From NCBI GenBank assembly GCA_012511185.1, contig JAAZGN010000026.1, forward strand, positions 1-10,337: 10,337 nucleotides of DNA, written 5' to 3'. The position numbers were made by a program, and so were the translations under genes. Below are positions 6,466 to 10,337 of this stretch, in pieces. The notes under the pieces were generated by a model. That model saw nothing but the letters and a program-made list of their open reading frames with translations. It made no database searches and had not been told where the DNA came from. Within the stretch, counting starts at the first letter, position 1; every line of letters begins with the position of its first letter. Source of the stretch: Clostridiaceae bacterium. Its GTDB lineage: Bacteria > Bacillota > Clostridia > Saccharofermentanales > DTU023.

Positions 6466-6490
6466 CGGACAGTTTGTCCGCAAGACGTCA
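6452..6490. repeat. Nested inverted repeat upstream of the permease genes
   Basis: The outer arms TGACGT (6452-6457) and ACGTCA (6485-6490) enclose the inner arms GCGGACA (6465-6471) and TGTCCGC (6475-6481) around a GTT loop. No T-tract follows, so it is not a terminator. It could be an operator in DNA or a structured element in the mRNA leader. Confidence 0.6.
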
Positions 6491-6552
6491 AAATAAACCA
6501 AACGGTGATATTGTCGGAAGAAGCATGGTTTTCTGACGAATAGAGGATTGAT

Positions 6553-7551
6553 ATGTTGAAGTATATATTGAAGAGGTTGGGCCTGGCCTTGCTCATCATC
6601 GTGGGTGTGTCAGTACTTATCTACATGTTGAGCATGCTGATGCCCTCTGACTACATCGATAACCAGACGTCGGCTGCCGTTCAAAATGGCTCCATGACCC
6701 TGGACGATGTGCAGCGCCTCAAGGAGCTCTATGGACTTGCCGATAAGAGTTTCAAAGGGATTACTACCAGTTACCTGAAGTGGTTGAAGAGTACCTTGTC
6801 GGGGGATCTTGGATTCTCCTTCCTTTATGGAAAACCGGTTACCAAGGTGCTGGGTGAGTATATTTGGATTTCGTTCTTCATCGCTTTCTTTTCCTACATC
6901 CTTGAGATCATTATCGGGATACCTATGGGAATCAAGGCAGCTGTTAACCAATACAGTACTTACGACTACACAGTGTCGGTCTTTGCCATGATGGGCACAT
7001 CCCTGCCATCCTTCTTTTTATCTGCACTTTTGATGAACATTTTCGCCCTCAAACTCAAGATCTTCCCCCTGCAGGGCCTGGTCACCGCGACCAAGGTCTT
7101 TGTAGCGGACGCGCATTTGGCCGTTCTGGCAGACAAAGCCTGGCACCTGGTCCTACCCATCACGGTTCTGACTTTGCTGGGTATCGGGGGCGTTATGAAG
7201 TTCACCCGGACCAATATGCTGGAAGTCCTCAATTCTGATTACATCCGGACAGCGAGGGCCAAGGGTTTGTCGGAGCACACGGTGACTTACAAGCACGCAT
7301 TCAGAAACACCATGATCCCCCTGGTTACCTCCCTGTCAGGGATGCTGCCCGGTCTGTTCGGTGGTGCCATGATTACGGAATCGGTCTTTGCCATTCCAGG
7401 AATTGGCTACATGGCCCTGCGGGCCACCCAGCAAGGGGATATCCCCTTCATCATGGGCTACAACATGTTCCTGGCCATTCTCACCGTGGCGGGCATGTTG
7501 CTCTCCGATCTGATGTACATGGTGGTTGACCCGCGGGTCAAACTGTCTTAG
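6553..7551 (+). CDS. dppB: Peptide-type ABC importer, permease subunit (DppB/OppB family)
   Basis: This integral membrane subunit forms half of the translocation channel. It is 332 residues, normal for the family. It begins with the conserved MLKYILKRL start and first transmembrane helix (about 9-29), followed by a periplasmic-type loop to about residue 100. Further helices lie near 105-125, 140-165, 198-218, 255-280 and 305-325. The cytoplasmic coupling (EAA) loop, with YIRTARAKGLSEHTVTYKHAFRN at about 230-251, is intact. The C-terminal VDPRVKLS ending is also typical. The ATG follows AGAGGA (6542-6547) by five bases. The gene lies after a terminator and a repeat-rich gap, and runs 14 bases ahead of the second permease gene. 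Substrate is probably a peptide, but related family members carry other compounds, so the symbol denotes the family only. Confidence 0.93.
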   Translation: MLKYILKRLGLALLIIVGVSVLIYMLSMLMPSDYIDNQTSAAVQNGSMTLDDVQRLKELYGLADKSFKGITTSYLKWLKSTLSGDLGFSFLYGKPVTKVLGEYIWISFFIAFFSYILEIIIGIPMGIKAAVNQYSTYDYTVSVFAMMGTSLPSFFLSALLMNIFALKLKIFPLQGLVTATKVFVADAHLAVLADKAWHLVLPITVLTLLGIGGVMKFTRTNMLEVLNSDYIRTARAKGLSEHTVTYKHAFRNTMIPLVTSLSGMLPGLFGGAMITESVFAIPGIGYMALRATQQGDIPFIMGYNMFLAILTVAGMLLSDLMYMVVDPRVKLS

Positions 7552-7565
7552 AAAGGGGGGCTGTC

Positions 7566-8636
7566 ATGGAAATGAATAATGAAAATAAAAAAGCTCAACA
7601 GTATGTCGACATGGAGGATCATGTCGAGGCAGGTTTTGAGGAGAATTTCCGGGTCATCTCCCCTGCTCGCATGGTGGCCAAGCGCTTTTTCAAGAGCAAA
7701 TTGTCCATTGTCGGCCTGACCATGGTCGTCTTCGTCTTTGTGTTCTCCTTTGTGGGACCCTTGATCATCGACCTGACATGGAAATACAAGGAAACACAGG
7801 TTTTCAAGATCGAAAGAGATTCGGAGATGGTGTCGCAAGCCGACTTCAAAGGGCCCGACGGAAGACCCTACCAATACTACGATAAATCCAAGACCGTGGT
7901 GCAGTTTAAAGCACCACCTTCAAAGGATCACTGGCTGGGCACCGACACAGCCGGCTTTGACATCCTGACCCGCCTTATGTACGGGGGCAGGATCTCGCTG
8001 CTGATCTCTTTCATTGTCATTATCATGGAAACGGCTATAGGGATCATCCTCGGCGGGCTTGCGGGATACTTCGGCAAGTGGGTTGACCAGGTGGTCATGC
8101 GGATTGTCGATATCTTCGCCTGCCTGCCCGGTTTGCCTATCCTGCTCATTTTGTCGGCAACCATCAGTTCCATCGAGTCTATCCCAGCTGAACACAGGAT
8201 CTACTATTTAATGGCCTTTCTCACCTTGATGGGCTGGACCGGCGTCGCGCGCCTGGTAAGAGGCCAGATCCTCATGCTGCGCGAGCAGGAGTACATGATG
8301 GCAGCTGAGACGACCGGCATCAGCGCCTTCAAGAAGATCTTCAAACATCTGGTTCCAAACGCCATGCCCCAGCTCATCGTCAGCGCAACGCTCGGCCTGG
8401 GCGGCGTCATCCTCTACGAATCAACCTTGTCCTATTTAGGTCTTGGTGTTCCCTTCCCACGCGCGGCCTGGGGATCCATGATCGCCCTGGCGGATCCTTC
8501 GAAAGGCCAGGAAATTCTTGCCAACTATCCCAATATGTGGATACCGGCAGGCGTATTAATTGTAATCGCGGTTCTGGGTTTCAGTTTCATGGGCGACGGC
8601 CTCCGCGACGCCTTCGACCCCAGAATGAAAAGGTAG
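7566..8636 (+). CDS. dppC: Peptide-type ABC importer, permease subunit (DppC/OppC family)
   Basis: This is the second permease half, 356 residues and slightly longer than the usual 280-310. The extra length comes from a hydrophilic N-terminal tail of about 40 residues and a soluble loop at about 70-120 between the first helix and the family motif. The first helix is near 47-69. The conserved HWLGTDTAGFDILTRLMYG motif (about 122-140) marks the start of the core. More helices lie near 142-167, 185-203, 212-232, 265-285 and 325-345. The EAA coupling loop is EYMMAAETTGISAFKKIFKHLVPN (about 242-265). The protein ends in DGLRDAFDPRMK, as usual. The ATG at 7566 follows a G-rich site (AAGGGGGG, 7553-7560) by five bases; a second in-frame ATG at 7572 is possible. 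The stop codon directly abuts the ATPase start, suggesting translational coupling. Confidence 0.93.
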   Translation: MEMNNENKKAQQYVDMEDHVEAGFEENFRVISPARMVAKRFFKSKLSIVGLTMVVFVFVFSFVGPLIIDLTWKYKETQVFKIERDSEMVSQADFKGPDGRPYQYYDKSKTVVQFKAPPSKDHWLGTDTAGFDILTRLMYGGRISLLISFIVIIMETAIGIILGGLAGYFGKWVDQVVMRIVDIFACLPGLPILLILSATISSIESIPAEHRIYYLMAFLTLMGWTGVARLVRGQILMLREQEYMMAAETTGISAFKKIFKHLVPNAMPQLIVSATLGLGGVILYESTLSYLGLGVPFPRAAWGSMIALADPSKGQEILANYPNMWIPAGVLIVIAVLGFSFMGDGLRDAFDPRMKR

Positions 8637-8640
8637 GTGA
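8635..8640 (+). promoter_or_regulatory. Possible ribosome-binding site deciding between two dppD starts
   Basis: AGGTGA at 8635-8640 matches the 3' end of the anti-Shine-Dalgarno partner and lies five bases before an in-frame TTG at 8646. The alternative start is GTG at 8637, which abuts the dppC stop and has AAAAGG at 8628-8633 only three bases ahead. The two options differ by three residues. Confidence 0.4.
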
Positions 8641-9851
8641 CCACTTTGGCACGGCTTAAAGTATTTAAACGCAAAAAAATCGAAGGCATTGATGATTCCG
8701 TTTACCTGTCACTTCGGGAGGAACGGCGTATCAGCCGGAATAATAACCGGATCATCAAGAGGTTCGAGCGGGAGAAAGCCAGGAAAAATGTTCCTGAAAA
8801 AGAATATTTGACCGTCATGCGGGATCCCGGCAATGTGGTCGAGTTTGAGGACTTGCACACCTATTTTTTCACCGATGTCGGGACCGTGAAGGCGGTCAAT
8901 GGTGTCAGCTTCGATGTCCCTCAGGGGAAGATTGTGGGTGTCGTCGGTGAGTCGGGCTGCGGCAAGTCGGTAACCAGTCTCTCCCTCATGCAGCTTGTTC
9001 AGGCGCCTACCGGTCAGATCGTGGCCGGCAGCATCCGTTACAAGGCAAGCGACGGCAAGGTTTATGAAATCACCCAAATGCCCAAGGATCAGATGCTGAA
9101 GATTCGCGGCAAAGAGATCGCCATGATTTTCCAGGAACCCATGACAAGCCTCAACCCCGTTTTTAAGGTGGGAGAGCAGCTTGACGAAGTGCTCCTGGTA
9201 CACGAGGAAGTCAAGTCGGACGCGGAAGCAAAAAAGCGTTCGATTGACATGTTGAAGCTGGTCGGTATTGCCGACTGCGAAAAAATTTACGGCAATTATC
9301 CGCATGAGCTGTCGGGGGGCATGCGCCAGCGCGTTATGATCGCCATGGCCTTGTCCTGTAATCCAAGACTGGTTATTGCAGATGAACCGACAACAGCCCT
9401 CGATGTGACCATTCAGGCACAGATCCTGGAACTGTTACGGGAAATCAAGGATAAATACGAAGGCAGTATCATGTTCATTACGCACGATCTTGGCGTAATC
9501 GCGGAGATGGCCGACTATGTCGTCGTCATGTACGCGGGGCGCATCGTCGAGCAGGGCACTGTCAGAGAGATCTTCCACCACCCCAAGCACCCATATACAA
9601 TTGGTCTGATGAAATCCAAGCCGGGCGGTGAGACGGTCGGAGATCGTCTTTACAGCATCAGGGGTCAGGTACCCAATCCGATCAACATGCCGGACCACTG
9701 CTACTTTTGTAACCGCTGCGATCAAGCCATGCCAATCTGCCATGAGCTCTACCCGGGGATGACACATTTCAATGAGCATCATGCCACGGCCTGCTTTCTT
9801 TTCGGTGATGAGATCCTTCAGGAAGAAGAGGTAATGGAGAGTATAAGGTAG
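8637..9851 (+). CDS. dppD: Peptide-type ABC importer, ATP-binding subunit (DppD/OppD family)
   Basis: This cytoplasmic ATPase powers the importer. All nucleotide-binding motifs are intact: Walker A GESGCGKS at residues 104-111, Q-loop Gln166 in FQEPMTSLNP, signature LSGGMRQR at 225-232, Walker B LVIADE ending in catalytic Glu250, and switch His283 in ITHD. The C-terminal oligopeptide-type domain carries Cys355, Cys361, Cys368 and Cys386, the positions that hold an iron-sulfur cluster in characterised relatives, plus an extra Cys358. At 404 residues it is longer than the usual 320-350. About 65 charged, Arg/Lys/Glu-rich residues precede the ABC domain, which starts near VVEFEDLHTYF. The start is GTG at 8637 or TTG at 8646. 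The gene abuts dppC and ends six bases before the next ATPase. Confidence 0.93.
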   Translation: MTTLARLKVFKRKKIEGIDDSVYLSLREERRISRNNNRIIKRFEREKARKNVPEKEYLTVMRDPGNVVEFEDLHTYFFTDVGTVKAVNGVSFDVPQGKIVGVVGESGCGKSVTSLSLMQLVQAPTGQIVAGSIRYKASDGKVYEITQMPKDQMLKIRGKEIAMIFQEPMTSLNPVFKVGEQLDEVLLVHEEVKSDAEAKKRSIDMLKLVGIADCEKIYGNYPHELSGGMRQRVMIAMALSCNPRLVIADEPTTALDVTIQAQILELLREIKDKYEGSIMFITHDLGVIAEMADYVVVMYAGRIVEQGTVREIFHHPKHPYTIGLMKSKPGGETVGDRLYSIRGQVPNPINMPDHCYFCNRCDQAMPICHELYPGMTHFNEHHATACFLFGDEILQEEEVMESIR

Positions 9852-9857
9852 AAGACT

Positions 9858-10337
9858 ATGACAAAGGAAAATTTGAAAAATAGTAAAGACGGCGACGACA
9901 TCCTCGTAGTCAATCACCTTAAGAAGTACTTCCCCATCTCCAAATTCGGGTTTGGCAAGAGACGTTCTTATGTCAAGGCTGTGGATGACGTTTCCTTCAC
10001 CATTAAGCGCGGAACGACCATGGGTCTTGTCGGTGAGTCGGGTTGCGGCAAAACAACGGTGGGCAGAACCATCCTCCGCCTGATCGATGTGACGGACGGT
10101 CAGGTGTTATTTGACGGCAGGGACCTGTCGAAAATGTCAAAGAGGGCCTTGCGCAAGATGCGTCCGCAAATGCAGATGATATTCCAGGATCCTTATTCCA
10201 GTCTGTCGCCCCGCATTCCCGTCGGCGAAATTATCGGGGAAGCTGTCAAGTCACACAAGATCGTGCCCAAGAACCGCTACCAGGCCTACATATTAAAAGT
10301 CATGCACGACTGCGGCTTGCAACCCCAATATTTCTAC
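9858..10337 (+). CDS. dppF: Peptide-type ABC importer, second ATP-binding subunit (DppF/OppF family), partial
   Basis: The open frame starts at the ATG at 9858 and runs to the window edge without a stop, giving 160 residues of an expected 320 or so. Walker A GESGCGKT is at residues 59-66, and Q-loop Gln110 lies in IFQDPYSSLSPR. The N-terminal layout, with a basic stretch before VKAVDDVSFTIK, is typical of DppF/OppF. The signature motif, Walker B and the C-terminal cysteine region lie beyond the window. It should form the heterodimeric ATPase with the preceding subunit, six bases upstream. Its ribosome-binding site is weak (AAGG at 9845-9848), so translation may depend on coupling to the gene before it. 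Confidence 0.93.
   Translation, partial: MTKENLKNSKDGDDILVVNHLKKYFPISKFGFGKRRSYVKAVDDVSFTIKRGTTMGLVGESGCGKTTVGRTILRLIDVTDGQVLFDGRDLSKMSKRALRKMRPQMQMIFQDPYSSLSPRIPVGEIIGEAVKSHKIVPKNRYQAYILKVMHDCGLQPQYFY

Larger units (their letters stand above)
6394..6483. repeat. Three copies of GCGGACA, two ending a 90-base inverted-repeat segment
   Basis: TTGCGGACA at 6394-6402 is matched by its exact inverted copy TGTCCGCAA at 6475-6483. A third, direct copy GCGGACAGTT at 6465-6474 repeats 6396-6405 and sits against the inverted copy, forming a GCGGACA/TGTCCGC hairpin with a three-base loop. No coding capacity is visible. A regulator's multi-site operator and a remnant of a small mobile element are both possible. 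Confidence 0.6.

Noticed and set aside
8709..9305. Minus-strand open frame opposite dppD
   Set aside because: It lies fully within an ATPase gene with intact motifs and has no supporting features.

Overview
The window reads as chromosomal DNA from an amino-acid-fermenting, butyrate-forming anaerobe, most likely of the Clostridia (Bacillota). The grounds are strong AGGAGG/GGAGG ribosome-binding sites, a clostridial-type Hbd/thiolase/crotonase set, a B12-dependent lysine 5,6-aminomutase subunit, and a lipoprotein-type peptide-binding protein. Base composition looks moderately GC-rich. The taxonomic call is an inference from gene content. Every convincing gene is on the + strand, and no RNA gene, CRISPR array, transposase or phage gene was seen.

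Region 1 (1-3609) is a tight catabolic operon, already running at the left edge: kamE (lysine 5,6-aminomutase beta subunit), hbd (3-hydroxybutyryl-CoA dehydrogenase), a thiolase, and a crotonase-type enoyl-CoA hydratase. Gaps are 11-19 bases and each internal gene has a visible Shine-Dalgarno site. In the known lysine fermentation route, the aminomutase feeds lysine carbon towards acetoacetate and crotonyl-CoA. The thiolase can split acetoacetyl-CoA to acetyl-CoA, and Hbd plus crotonase can reduce and dehydrate it to crotonyl-CoA on the way to butyrate.

Region 2 (3610-3854) is a 245-base gap with no clear terminator. It holds a possible promoter and two short motifs that recur in the next large gap.

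Region 3 (3855-10337) is a peptide-type ABC importer in the order A-B-C-D-F. The binding-protein gene (3855-6290) is split by one in-frame TAA at 4890-4892, with no change of frame. It is followed by a strong intrinsic terminator (6325-6364), a 262-base gap rich in small inverted and direct repeats, two permeases (6553-7551 and 7566-8636), one complete ATPase (8637-9851) and a second ATPase cut off by the window edge (9858-10337). The likely overall logic is import of peptides or related compounds beside fermentation of lysine to butyrate and acetate, but a shared substrate or regulator is only suggested.

I see no wholly new system. The points most worth checking are the nonsense codon in the binding protein, the long insert in which it lies, the repeated motifs shared by the two non-coding gaps, and the charged N-terminal extension on the DppD-like ATPase.
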